64,000 bases of DNA from Streptomyces sp. NBC_00691 (GTDB lineage Bacteria > Actinomycetota > Actinomycetes > Streptomycetales > Streptomycetaceae). Location: positions 186,001 to 250,000 of the forward strand of contig NZ_CP109007.1 in NCBI RefSeq assembly GCF_036226665.1, given 5' to 3'. Positions 49,838 to 58,695 of this stretch are shown here, piece after piece. The number at the start of each line of letters is the position of its first letter. Position 1 is the stretch's first letter. The notes under the pieces are model-generated. The model made no database searches. It was not told the DNA's origin and saw only the letters and a list, made by a program, of their open reading frames with translations. The translations under genes and the position numbers were made by a program.

Positions 49838-50245
49838 TCAGCCGACCGAACCCGACTCCGCCGGGAACTCCGGCGGCCAGGGCGTGTCGTACAACGACGC
49901 CCGCTCGCCCATCACGGCGTACTCCGCCTCCCGCCAGTTCGGATGGCCACCGACGACGAAGCTTTCGCATTCCGGATCCAGGATCCAGGTGTACTCGGCG
50001 TCCGCCGCCGGAATGCCGTGCCGTTCACTGAGCACGGCGAACTCGGCGGCGGTCGCCCGCCGGATGTGGAGCCCGTTCCGGTAGAGGGACTTGAGGAACA
50101 TCAGTTCCACATGCCCGATGGAGACCTCGACCCTCGTCGTGGTCCGGTCCACGAGTGTGGCCTCACTGATCAGGAAGAGCCGGCGGTGCGAGGGGTCGAA
50201 CCCGCCGACTCGGAAGAGCCGCCCTTCCCTGACGAGATCCGTCAT
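49838..50245 (-). CDS. Hypothetical protein, possible immunity partner
   Basis: This 135-residue soluble protein (TDLVREGRLFRVGGFDPSHR, then VEVSIGHVELMFLKSLYRNG, ending WPPEFPAESGSVG) is acidic near its C-terminus. ATG 50245 is chosen for its GAGGAG site at proper distance; ATG 50254 is too close. It begins 16 bp after a small gene that looks like a detached toxin domain, an arrangement typical of toxin-immunity pairs. The immunity role is inference only. Confidence 0.6.
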   Translation of the reverse strand: MTDLVREGRLFRVGGFDPSHRRLFLISEATLVDRTTTRVEVSIGHVELMFLKSLYRNGLHIRRATAAEFAVLSERHGIPAADAEYTWILDPECESFVVGGHPNWREAEYAVMGERASLYDTPWPPEFPAESGSVG

Positions 50246-50261
50246 GCTCACCATCTCCTCA

Positions 50262-50612
50262 TCAGTCGGCGACCGGCGTGCCGTTGGCGTACTTCCACTT
50301 CTCCGGGTAGACCTGTACGACCTTGCCCTCCGCGTCGGTCATCCACCAGTCGATGGACTTCCAGCCGCGGTCCTCCACCCGGACGGCCGAGCGGAGCTTG
50401 GTCATCTCCCATGCGGTTCCCATGCCTTTCGACCGGATGGTCTCCCAGTCGCCGATCGTGATCCCCTCTCCTCGCGTGATGAGCGCGTTCAGCGCCTCGT
50501 CCGGAGTCCTGGCACCCGGGACTCCGTCGAGGGACACCGAGATCCTCACATTGCCGTTGGCCACCGCCTGCTCCACTCCCACCGTCCAGAGCGGTCGCAC
50601 TCCCAACCCCAT
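50262..50612 (-). CDS. Possible orphan polymorphic-toxin C-terminal domain
   Basis: From ATG 50612 it is 116 residues: LWTVGVEQAVANGNVRISV, then TPDEALNALITRGEGITIGDW, AWEMTKLRSAVRVEDRGWKS and a C-terminus KYANGTPVAD. The open frame continues upstream without a start (GRTFNNKEFGTQLPEE is in frame), which is what a toxin tip cut from a larger secreted protein would look like. No trafficking domain or signal is present. It could also be a genuine small protein. The name rests on context and pattern, not on an identified family. Confidence 0.5.
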   Translation of the reverse strand: MGLGVRPLWTVGVEQAVANGNVRISVSLDGVPGARTPDEALNALITRGEGITIGDWETIRSKGMGTAWEMTKLRSAVRVEDRGWKSIDWWMTDAEGKVVQVYPEKWKYANGTPVAD

Positions 50613-50682
50613 CTCCTCCGGCAGTTGAGTACCGAATTCCTTGTTGTTGAAGGTGCGCCCGCCGGGCCCGCCAGAACAGCCC

Positions 50683-52161
50683 TCAGCGACGCCATGACTT
50701 TCGCGCGCCCCTGGACGGTGCGGTCGGGGCGGCCGGATCGAGGGTGAGTTCCCACTGGTGCCTGCTCTTGTCGATGGTGACCAGGAGGGGCCCGCTGGGC
50801 AGGGTGACCTTCTCCCGTACGCGGCGACCGTTCCACTCGTGCACGAGCCGCTTGGCGGGGCGCCTCAGGTCACGGGGACTGTCGCCCCAGTGGTAGTGCA
50901 TCTGGAACCAGCCCTTGTGCGGGTCCTCCGCGCGCACCTTCAACTCGGCCTCGGGGCCGGTGCGGACGAAGACTTCCCGCCCGCTGCCCGCGATCGTGCC
51001 GAAGTCCAGCGGCAGGGCCGCCGACAGGGGCAGGACCGTGAGCTGCCACGCCCCGGAGTTGCGCACCTTGAGGGTGAGAGGCCCGCCCTTGCGGTGCGGC
51101 ACCATCAGGGTGCGGCCGTAGTGATCGGGCAGGTCGGACAGGAAGACGTCGTCCTCGCGGCCGGGGATCTTGACGGAGATGAAGTTGTACTCCTCCGTCC
51201 GCGCCTCCAGGATCACCGGCTCCCCGTCGGGCGGGAACGGCAGGTCCACGGTGACCGTCTTCGCGCCCTTGCCGCGGTAGACGCACGGCTCGAACGCGAA
51301 GAAGCCAGCCGCCCAGGAAGCGTGCTCGACGGGGGTACTGACGGCGGGCGCCCCGGCGGCGTAGACGGGCGCGAACCCGGCGGGCGCGGAGACAGGCGAC
51401 ACGGATGAGACGGGGTACGTCGCGGAATCGCTCGCCGGGCCGGGCCCGGGCGACCCCGGGCCCGCCGTGAACGCATCCGGCCCCGGCACCGACGACGCTC
51501 CGGGAGCCACCACGCCGGAGCCGGCCTTGTCCACCCCGGCGAGCGGCACGGGGCCGGAGACGGAGGGCACGGCGGGCGACGCCGAGGGGACCGACGGCGC
51601 CGGCGGTGACGGGTGCGGGGGCGATGGCACCGCTGCCACCGCCCCCGCACCCCCTACGTCCCGCATCAGGCCCGCGAGCCCGTCCTCGTAGCCCTGCCCC
51701 ACCGCGCGGAACCGCCACGCCCCCTCGCGCCGGTACAGCTCTCCCAGCACGAACGCGGTCTCGGAGGTGGCGTCGGTGACCGCGTACCGCGCGACGACGG
51801 TTCCGTCGACGGCGACCAACTGCGCGTAGAGACCATGGACCTGCCCGAAGATCCCGTCCACGCAGGATCCGACTATCAGGACCCGCTGGACTGCGGGTTC
51901 GACTCGGAGCAGGTCCAACTCCAGCCATTCGGCCAGCTGTCCGGCCCCGTGTCCCGTACCGACGTGCCGAACGGCGCCCGAGGGGTGGAGGGGACGGTCC
52001 TGAAAGACGATGTCGGCTTCGCCGCGCACCACGCCGGCCGCGTCGAGCAGAAGGGCCGCGGCTGACACGGTCGGCGCCCCTGGCAGCGACTGCCGCCCCA
52101 CGGCGACACGCAGAGGGGCGGCGGGAACGGGCGCGTTCGCACCCTTGATCATGTGCCTCAT
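50683..52161 (-). CDS. TerD-domain protein (tellurium-resistance family)
   Basis: This protein of about 492 residues has an N-terminal TerD-type domain (about 1-165): IKGANAPVPAAPLRVAVG, then IFGQVHGLYAQLVAVDG, ARYAVTDATSETAFVLGELYRR and WRFRAVGQGYEDGL. A long Pro/Ala/Gly/Ser linker (about 175-295) and a C-terminal beta-rich domain (VTVDLPFPPDGEPVILEA...) follow. TerD proteins bind calcium and occur in stress or phage-defence loci; no other ter genes are near. I start at ATG 52161; 52152 is also possible. Confidence 0.85.
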   Translation of the reverse strand: MRHMIKGANAPVPAAPLRVAVGRQSLPGAPTVSAAALLLDAAGVVRGEADIVFQDRPLHPSGAVRHVGTGHGAGQLAEWLELDLLRVEPAVQRVLIVGSCVDGIFGQVHGLYAQLVAVDGTVVARYAVTDATSETAFVLGELYRREGAWRFRAVGQGYEDGLAGLMRDVGGAGAVAAVPSPPHPSPPAPSVPSASPAVPSVSGPVPLAGVDKAGSGVVAPGASSVPGPDAFTAGPGSPGPGPASDSATYPVSSVSPVSAPAGFAPVYAAGAPAVSTPVEHASWAAGFFAFEPCVYRGKGAKTVTVDLPFPPDGEPVILEARTEEYNFISVKIPGREDDVFLSDLPDHYGRTLMVPHRKGGPLTLKVRNSGAWQLTVLPLSAALPLDFGTIAGSGREVFVRTGPEAELKVRAEDPHKGWFQMHYHWGDSPRDLRRPAKRLVHEWNGRRVREKVTLPSGPLLVTIDKSRHQWELTLDPAAPTAPSRGARKSWRR

Positions 52162-52352
52162 GCGGAACATGGTGACAGCGGAGCAGGCGTCCGGAGAAGA
52201 TCTTCGGCACGGAGGATGCTCGGCACGAGCGGCCGGAGCGCACGGTCCGCGCAGGGCCACGTGGTCCGTCGCCGGGGCCTCGGCTCCACCTGTCGACGCG
52301 GACCCACAGGAGATCTTGAGACCGCGAGCGGCGCATGGCAGGCTCGTGCCGC

Positions 52353-52958
52353 ATGATCGATGAATTCGCGAAGGACAACGTGCGCGGAAGGCTGCGGCGG
52401 GACCGCGAGGGGCTGCTCTGGAAACTCGACGGCCTGTCCGAATACGACGCCCGCCGACCGTTGACAGCGACCGGGACCAACCTCCTCGGACTGGTCAAAC
52501 ACATGGCCACCGTCGAGGCCAGGTACTTCGGAGAGGTCTTCCACCGCCCGTCCCCGGAACCGCTGTGCCGGTGGCAGGACTCCGACGGCAGCGATCTGTG
52601 GGCGACCGAGGACGAGACCCGCGATCAGATCGTCGCCTTCTATCGACGCGCGTGGGAACACTCGGACGCGACGATCGACGCGCTTCCACTCGACGCTCCC
52701 GGCCACGTGCCGTGGTGGCCGGAACCTCATTCCGATACGAACCTGTTCGCCGTCATGATTCATGTCCTCGGCGAGTCCATCCGGCATGCCGGGCACGCCG
52801 ACATCCTGCGCGAGACCCTCGACGGCCGGACCGGGCTGCGCGCCGAACTCGAGAAGCAGATCGACGCGGAAGCACGTGCGGCCCACTGCGCGAAGATCGA
52901 GCAGGCCGCCAGGTCGGCCGCACCGGTCGAGGCTCGACGACAGCCTCACGTGCCGTGA
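52353..52958 (+). CDS. DinB-family protein
   Basis: This 201-residue four-helix-bundle protein has the DinB/DUF664 pattern: LLWKLDGLSEYDARRPLTATGTNLLGLVKHMATVE (first His), and NLFAVMIHVLGESIRHAGHADILRE (two His), giving a metal triad. Such proteins are metal-dependent thiol transferases or of unknown function. ATG 52353 is taken because it matches the family start; ATG 52335 is in frame. Confidence 0.85.
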   Translation: MIDEFAKDNVRGRLRRDREGLLWKLDGLSEYDARRPLTATGTNLLGLVKHMATVEARYFGEVFHRPSPEPLCRWQDSDGSDLWATEDETRDQIVAFYRRAWEHSDATIDALPLDAPGHVPWWPEPHSDTNLFAVMIHVLGESIRHAGHADILRETLDGRTGLRAELEKQIDAEARAAHCAKIEQAARSAAPVEARRQPHVP

Positions 52959-53009
52959 CGTTCGTACGGCATCCCGTCGGCCGAGGGGCCGCTCCGCGGA
53001 GCGGGCGCG

Positions 53010-54374
53010 TCAGTATCCGGTACCGCGCTTGACCTTGGCCCGCTCCGCGTCATGGGTCGCGCCCTTGTCGTCCAGGGTGCGGCACGCATCCTCGATGTCC
53101 TGGCTCAGGCGGTCGATCTGTTCGCGGCTCAGGGTCTCCTTGACCAGGGCACGCAGGATCTTCACCCGCTCCGCGTCGGGCGGAAGCGTGTACGCCGGCA
53201 CCATCCAGCCGCGTTCCGCGGCGAGTTGCCACGCGATGTCGGACTCGTCGTAGGAGCGCTTGTCGGCGAGGCGGAAGGCAACCAGCGGCAGTTGCTCCAG
53301 GTCGGCTCCGATCACTTCGAACCGCCCACCGTTTCGCAGGTTGTCCGCCAGCACCCGGGCGTTCTCCTGCATCATCTTCATGACGTAGGTGTAGCCCTGC
53401 CGGCCGAGCCGCACGAAGTTGTAGTACTGCGCGAGCACCATCGACGCGCCGGTGGAGAAGTTCAGGGTGAACGTCGAATCGGTCTTGCCCAGGTAGTTCT
53501 CGTAGAACACGAGGTCCTTGGACAGGTCCGACTCCTCACGGAAGATCAGCCAGCCGATGCCGGGGTAGACCAAGCCGTACTTGTGGCCCGAGACGTTGAT
53601 CGAACGGACCTGATCGAGCCGGAAATCCCACTTCGAATCCGGGTAGAGGAAGGGCCAGACGAAAGCACCGCTGGCGCCGTCCACGTGGATGGGGATGTCG
53701 AGGTCCCGCTTCTCACGGACGTCACGCAAGAGCTTGTCGATACCGACGACATCGTCCTTGTGGCCCGTGAAGGTGGTGCCGAGAACGGCGACGACGCCGA
53801 TCGTGTTCTCGTCGAGGTGGCGCTCCACGTCCTCAGGGCCGATCGTGTACTTGCCTTCCGCGAGCGGCACGATCCGCGGCTCGACGTCGAAGTAGCGGCA
53901 GAACTTCTCCCACACGACGTGGACGTCCCCGCCGAAGATCAGATTGGGCCGCTCGGTCGAGAGGCCTGACGCCTTGCGGCGCTCGCGCCACTTCCATTTC
54001 AGTGACAGCCCTCCGAGCATGATCGCCTCGGATGAGCCCTGGGTCCGGCATCCGGTCGTGCTTCCCGGTGCGTGGAAGAGATCGGCGAGCATGCGCACGC
54101 AACGCTGCTCGATCTCGGCGGAAATCGGGTACTCCGCGTGGTCGATGAAGTTGCGGTGGAGGTTCTCGGCGATGAGCCGCTGCGCTTCCGGCTCCATCCA
54201 CGTGGTGACGAACGTGGCGAGATTGCGTTGCGGGTCGCCCTCCATGGCGAGATCCACATCCACGAGCCTCATGGCGTCCGTCGCCGCCATGCCCTCCTCA
54301 GGAAAGGTCTCCGAAGGGGCGGGCACGGCCAGGAATCGATTACCGAAAAGAGACTCGTCGTCACGCTTGGTCAT
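53010..54374 (-). CDS. gadB: Glutamate decarboxylase
   Basis: This 454-residue cytosolic PLP enzyme converts glutamate to GABA plus CO2, consuming a proton. It has the cofactor-phosphate loop TQGSSEAIMLG (111-121), HVDGASGAFVWPF (about 230-242), and the PLP lysine K265 in SGHKYG. Length and C-terminus are normal for the family. No GABA antiporter gene is adjacent, so an acid-resistance role is not directly supported. It is divergent from the second amidase gene. Confidence 0.95.
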   Translation of the reverse strand: MTKRDDESLFGNRFLAVPAPSETFPEEGMAATDAMRLVDVDLAMEGDPQRNLATFVTTWMEPEAQRLIAENLHRNFIDHAEYPISAEIEQRCVRMLADLFHAPGSTTGCRTQGSSEAIMLGGLSLKWKWRERRKASGLSTERPNLIFGGDVHVVWEKFCRYFDVEPRIVPLAEGKYTIGPEDVERHLDENTIGVVAVLGTTFTGHKDDVVGIDKLLRDVREKRDLDIPIHVDGASGAFVWPFLYPDSKWDFRLDQVRSINVSGHKYGLVYPGIGWLIFREESDLSKDLVFYENYLGKTDSTFTLNFSTGASMVLAQYYNFVRLGRQGYTYVMKMMQENARVLADNLRNGGRFEVIGADLEQLPLVAFRLADKRSYDESDIAWQLAAERGWMVPAYTLPPDAERVKILRALVKETLSREQIDRLSQDIEDACRTLDDKGATHDAERAKVKRGTGY

Positions 54375-54668
54375 GCGGGAATTCAAACAGCCCGGTCGTC
54401 TGCCTTCTCGTGGGACACGCCGAGGTGCTGGGCCTGGGCACCGATCACGAATGCCGTCACGGCCGCCGAATCGAGCAGCGGAGAGGCGCACCGTGGGGGC
54501 GTGTACCGCATCCCGCTCCGCCCATGGGATCGCTGCTCCGGTGCGGTGAAGAGGGGGCGCGAGTCGGGCGTGTCGGTGGGGCCGGGGAGTCTCTGTCCAA
54601 AGGATTGTGTCGGCCGCGGCATCGGCCCTGGACCAAACCACGACCGCCATCAGCGAAATGGACATGGT

Positions 54669-56564
54669 GTGACCAGAAGACACAGCCGGCGCCGGGGTCT
54701 CGGCGCTGTGGGAGTGGCTGCGGCCCTCGTCTGGGGCAGTACCACCGCCGGGGCCGCCCGGCCCTCCGACGAGGCGCCCGGAGGCTTCGAGCGGGCGGCC
54801 GAGCAGGCGGCAGCGGAATTCGGTGTGCCGAAGGAAGTCCTTCTCGGTGTGAGCCACGAGTCCTCGTGGTGGGAGGCCAACGACGGCCGCCCCAGCACCA
54901 AGGGCGGCTACGGTCCGATGCACCTGACGGACACGACGTCCGGGGGCACGTACGACCATCGCCCGGGCGAAGGGCCGGTGGACGCCACGGGTACCGACGA
55001 CCCGTCCGAGCACACGTTGCAGGCCGCCGCCGCGATGATCGGCGTCGATCCGGCGACCCTCAAGCGGGACGAAGTCCAGAACCTGCGCGGCGGCGCCGCG
55101 CTGCTCGCCTCGTACCAACGGAAGATCACCCGCGCGTTGCCGCGCGACCCGAGTGGTTGGTACGGCGCCGTGGCGCACTACAGCCAGGCCGCCGACACCG
55201 GCGCGGCCGGGCGGTTCGCGGACGGCGTGTTCGAAGTGATCCGCGCCGGCAAGCAGCGGGTGCGCAAGGACGGCCAGAGGGTTTCCTTGGCGAAGACGCC
55301 GTCCGTCCGACCGACACGGTCACAGCTCGCGTCACTGGGGCTGCGGTCGTCGGCCTCCGCGGCCGTGCCGGAGTGCCCCGGCGAGCTGCACTGCCGGTTC
55401 GTTCCCGCGGCCGCCTCGAACTACCAGGTGTCCACGCGGAACTCGAACGGCCTGGACATCGACTTCATCGTCATCCATGACCTCGAAGGGTCCTACGACG
55501 GGGGAGTCAGCTGGTTCCAGGATCCCGTCAGCGGGGTCTCCGCGCACTACGTGATGAAGGCCGACGGCAGTGCGGCGACGCAGATGGTCGCCACCAAGGA
55601 CATCGCCTTCCACGCCGGGAACTACTGGGTCAACCTGCACGGTCTCGGCATCGAACTGGAGGGGTACGCCGCCCAGGGTCCCACCTGGTTCACTCCGGCC
55701 CAGTACAAGGCGACCGCCACGCTGGTGGTCTACCTGGCCCGGCGCTTCGACGTCCCGCTCGACCGCAAGCACATCATCGGGCACGACAACGTCCTCCCTC
55801 CCAGGCCGGCCCGCGCCCCGGACGCCCACTGGGACCCCGGCCCCTACTGGGACTGGGAGAAGTTCATGGCTCTCCTCGACCCCGAGCGGCGCCGGCAGCG
55901 CGAGGCCGAGGGCGGAGCGGCGGGCGCGGCCATCGGAGTCGGGCACGCGGTCACGATCGCCCCGGAGTACGGCGAGAACAGGCAGAAGGTGACGGTGTGC
56001 TCCTCGACGTGCCGGGTCCAGACCCAGCCGTCGAACTTCCTCTATGTGCGCAGGGAGCCCCGCGCCGACGCTCCGCTCGTCTCCGACCTCGCCCTTCGCC
56101 CGGACGGATCGGCGGGAAGCGACCGCATCGACGACTGGGGATCCACCGCGATGTGGGGGCAGGAGTTCGTGGTCGCCGAGCTGCGAGGGGACTGGACGGC
56201 CATCTGGTTCGGCGGCCAGAAGGGGTGGATCCACAACCCGGCGGGCGTGAACACCCGACCCGCCCCGAACGCGCGGATCGTCCGTCCCTCCGGCGGGACG
56301 AAGTCGGTCTCCGTCTACACCACCGCCTACCCCCGAGCGGACGAGTACCCGCAGGGACTGCCCGAATCGGCACAGACCCGGTTCGTCATGCACCCGTTCC
56401 CCCAGGGGCAGGCGTACGTGGCCGCTCGCACCTCGGTGGGCGCCGACGACTTCTTCCCGGCCACGCCGACGCGCCCAGAGGTCGTGGTCACAGGTGACCA
56501 GACGTACGAGGTGATCCAGTACAACCGGCGTCTGGCCACCGTGAACACCGCCGAGACGGACTGA
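54669..56564 (+). CDS. Secreted N-acetylmuramoyl-L-alanine amidase, paralog of the gene at 198
   Basis: This 631-residue protein has a Tat-like signal (RRHSRRRGLGAVGVAAALVWG), a lysozyme/transglycosylase-like helical domain (about 40-200; VSHESSWWEA with a Glu in the catalytic position, GGYGPMHL) and a zinc amidase domain (about 255-400). The amidase domain has FIVIHDLEGSY, FHAGNYWVN, IELEGYA, HIIGHDN and WDPGPYWDWEKF. An SH3-like tail (VRREPRADAPLVSDL) follows. It shares order and many blocks with the first amidase but carries no transporter partner. The start is GTG 54669. It may cut both glycan and amide bonds, which is inference. Confidence 0.87.
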   Translation: MTRRHSRRRGLGAVGVAAALVWGSTTAGAARPSDEAPGGFERAAEQAAAEFGVPKEVLLGVSHESSWWEANDGRPSTKGGYGPMHLTDTTSGGTYDHRPGEGPVDATGTDDPSEHTLQAAAAMIGVDPATLKRDEVQNLRGGAALLASYQRKITRALPRDPSGWYGAVAHYSQAADTGAAGRFADGVFEVIRAGKQRVRKDGQRVSLAKTPSVRPTRSQLASLGLRSSASAAVPECPGELHCRFVPAAASNYQVSTRNSNGLDIDFIVIHDLEGSYDGGVSWFQDPVSGVSAHYVMKADGSAATQMVATKDIAFHAGNYWVNLHGLGIELEGYAAQGPTWFTPAQYKATATLVVYLARRFDVPLDRKHIIGHDNVLPPRPARAPDAHWDPGPYWDWEKFMALLDPERRRQREAEGGAAGAAIGVGHAVTIAPEYGENRQKVTVCSSTCRVQTQPSNFLYVRREPRADAPLVSDLALRPDGSAGSDRIDDWGSTAMWGQEFVVAELRGDWTAIWFGGQKGWIHNPAGVNTRPAPNARIVRPSGGTKSVSVYTTAYPRADEYPQGLPESAQTRFVMHPFPQGQAYVAARTSVGADDFFPATPTRPEVVVTGDQTYEVIQYNRRLATVNTAETD

Positions 56565-56577
56565 CGGCCCCCGGGGG

Positions 56578-56600
56578 CCTGGGCCGGCCAATGCAGTTGC
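56578..56600. repeat. Left end of IS element: target duplication plus inverted repeat
   Basis: CCTGGGCCGG (56578-56587) is the direct repeat flanking the element, followed by the 13-bp terminal inverted repeat CCAATGCAGTTGC (56588-56600). Confidence 0.85.
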
Positions 56601-56620
56601 CTTACGGCCGAGCCCCAGAG

Positions 56621-57088
56621 CTACTGGGCCGTCTCGGTCGACTCCTGGCTCCAACGCAGTTCGTTCACTGCCTCTGCCGCTTCCCTGCGGACCTCGGGGT
56701 GGGGGTGGTGAAGGAACCGCTCGACGATCGGCAGTGCCGCCTGGTCGTGAGTCGAAGCGAGGAGTGCCAGGACGTAGTCCAGGAGCAAGGGTTCGAAGCC
56801 ATCCGAACCGACGGCGAGCGGCTCCACCACCCGGTAGGGAAGTTCGTAGTGCGTGGAGGCGGTGCAGGCTGCGTGCAGCGCGGACTCCCGCGCCGAGTAG
56901 CCCTCATCAGAAAGCGCGACCGTGACGAGGCGCTCGACGGCCCGCTCGGCGTCATCCGGCGTCAGGCGGCCCGTCTCCAGCACGTCGCTGACGACATCAA
57001 GGCAGAGGTCCCGACGGCCCGTATCGGAGCCGTTCAGCTCCTCCCAGGCCGATTCGATCAATGCAGTCAGTCCCTGGTATCCGTCCAC
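56621..57088 (-). CDS. HEAT-repeat-like protein, passenger inside IS
   Basis: This 155-residue helical protein has repeat-like units: DAERAVERLVTVALSDEGY, PLLLDYVLALLASTHDQ, and PIVERFLHHPHPEVRREAAEAVNELRW. The last is a clear HEAT-type motif. The start is GTG 57088. It lies within the IS inverted repeats, on the same strand and 53 bp after the transposase, but is not a known transposition protein. Cargo carried by the element, or an immunity-type scaffold, are possibilities. Confidence 0.65.
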   Translation of the reverse strand: MDGYQGLTALIESAWEELNGSDTGRRDLCLDVVSDVLETGRLTPDDAERAVERLVTVALSDEGYSARESALHAACTASTHYELPYRVVEPLAVGSDGFEPLLLDYVLALLASTHDQAALPIVERFLHHPHPEVRREAAEAVNELRWSQESTETAQ

Positions 57089-57140
57089 GGCCAGAGCTTA
57101 GGAGACGGTCGCCGCCTGGTCTCAGGGATAAATGATCGGG

Positions 57141-58598
57141 TCATGGCGGTGAAACGGCCTGTGTTTCCTTCAGTGCCGGTCGTCCAGCCCTGCGGCTGCT
57201 CTTCGCCTTCGAGGTTGGGTTGTGGGCCCATCGGCCGGGCTGGACCGTGTCGCGTCTGACACGGGTTCTCAGGACGGGCCAGCGGTTCGGTTTCTTGATC
57301 GCGCGTGGGCAGTCCCGGTTGCGCCGGGTCGGAAGAAGGCGGCTGCGCGCCTCCCGCCCTGCCTCGGCGAACGAGCGCGTGAGCTTGGCGGTGGTGGCTC
57401 CGAGCTGGGACGGGATGCTGCGGCGGACGACGCGGACGCACTTCAGGTAGGAGACGCGGTCGGCGTCCACCGCCGGGCGGGCAAGTGCTGCTGTGTGGGC
57501 GAACTTGCGGATCGCGTGGTGGACGGCGAGGTAGGCCCACAGCTCCTGCCGGACACCCTCCGGTGTCCGCGACCGGATCGGCCCGCCAGGGCCGAGGTCG
57601 TTCTTGATCTCGTCGAAGGCGAGCTCGATCTCCCAGCGTTCCCCGTAGAGCGCAACCAGCTCGGCGGCCGGGTACTGCTCGGGGTCCAGCAGCGTCGTGC
57701 CCAGGTGGGCGACCTTGTCGCCCTTGGCGAAGGCGATGACGCGGTAGATCACGTGCCGGGGCAGCGTCCGGCCTTCCCTCGCGGCTCAGAGCCGGACCTC
57801 TTTGCCTGGTCGCGCCATCGACAGACACGAGCCGTCCGGAAGTTCTTCCTGGACGGTGCCGAGGTGGTTGGACTGGAGCCTGACGAGCAGATCCGCGCCC
57901 GCCACGGTGAAGACGTGCGCGAACTCGACCGACCAGAAGCCGCGGTCGGCAATGACCAGGTCGCCGGGGCCGGTAGAGCCGGCCAGTGGGTAGGCGAGGC
58001 TGCGTTCGCCGTCGCGATAGCCGCCCAGGCGGGCATCGAGGACTCCGTGCGTTCCGATCTCGGCCAGTACGACCGCTCTGACCTGGGGGAATCCGAAGGG
58101 GGCGCTGCCGGTGGTGGAGGGGCCGTCGAAGGTGTCGCCGTTGCTCGTCGAATCCGGAAGCTCGAACTGGGTGCCGTCCAGGGCGAGAAGCCGCAGCCCT
58201 CGCCACCACGCGCCCGGCGTGTCCGGAGTGGCGAGCGGACCGGCGACCTGCCGGAACACGGTCTTCAGTACGTCCTTCCCGAGCCGAGCGCGAGCCCGGC
58301 ACAGCGACGACCGGTTCACCCGCGTGAGGGCTCGGCTGCCCGGAATGCCGCTGGTCAGCACCCGCAGCACCTCCTCGTACGACTCCCGGGCGAACAGACA
58401 CAGAGCCAGGACGAAGTACACGACCAGCCGAGCCGGCAGAAGACGGCGGCGCCGCTCGGCACGGTCGTGCTTGGCTATCGCCGCGTCCACCAGCTCAGCG
58501 GTGAACACCTTCGTCAGATCCCGATCCGTACCCGCTGGCCCGCACCCCACCCCGTCACACGCGGGGCAACGATCTCCGCAGCTCAAAAGCAACTGCAT
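57141..58598 (-). pseudogene. IS4-family transposase interrupted by in-frame TGA
   Basis: The N-terminal part (to 57786) has the DDE_Tnp_1 landmarks LLALDGTQFELPDS (first Asp) and DLVIADRGFWS (second Asp). The C-terminal part (57785-57141) has GERWEIELAFDEIKNDL (catalytic Glu, YREK-like region). TGA at 57786-57788 splits them without a frame change (KEVRL-stop-AAREGRTLPRHVIYRVI). ATG 58598 lies in the terminal repeat, so the native start may be GTG 58550. It is probably inactive unless the stop is read through or is a sequence error. Confidence 0.85.
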
Positions 58599-58611
58599 TG
58601 GCCTGGGCCGG
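58589..58611. repeat. Right end of IS element: inverted repeat plus target duplication
   Basis: GCAACTGCATTGG (58589-58601) is the reverse complement of the left end. CCTGGGCCGG (58602-58611) repeats the left flank exactly. Confidence 0.85.
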
Positions 58612-58695
58612 CCCTCGAGTGCCGCCGCGGTTCCGCCGTGGCGGCCCCCGCCTCGCGGTCGGCGGCACGCCCCGACCGTCGTTCCGCGAAACCGG

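Larger units (their letters stand above)
56588..58601. mobile_element. IS4-type insertion sequence, 2014 bp, with passenger gene
   Basis: Perfect 13-bp terminal inverted repeats (56588-56600 and 58589-58601) are bounded by an exact 10-bp duplication CCTGGGCCGG (56578-56587 and 58602-58611), within the 9-13 bp range known for IS4-family elements. Inside are a DDE transposase of the IS4 kind, broken by one TGA, and a second minus-strand gene encoding a HEAT-repeat-like protein. The element sits between the second amidase and the multicopper oxidase without disrupting either. Confidence 0.85.

Noticed and set aside
50683..52161. Tellurium-resistance or phage-defence ter operon
   Set aside because: Only one TerD-domain gene is present, with none of the other ter genes nearby.
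56588..56600. Left IS repeat as chance similarity
   Set aside because: The 13-bp match is exact and both ends are flanked by the same 10-bp duplication, so coincidence is not credible.
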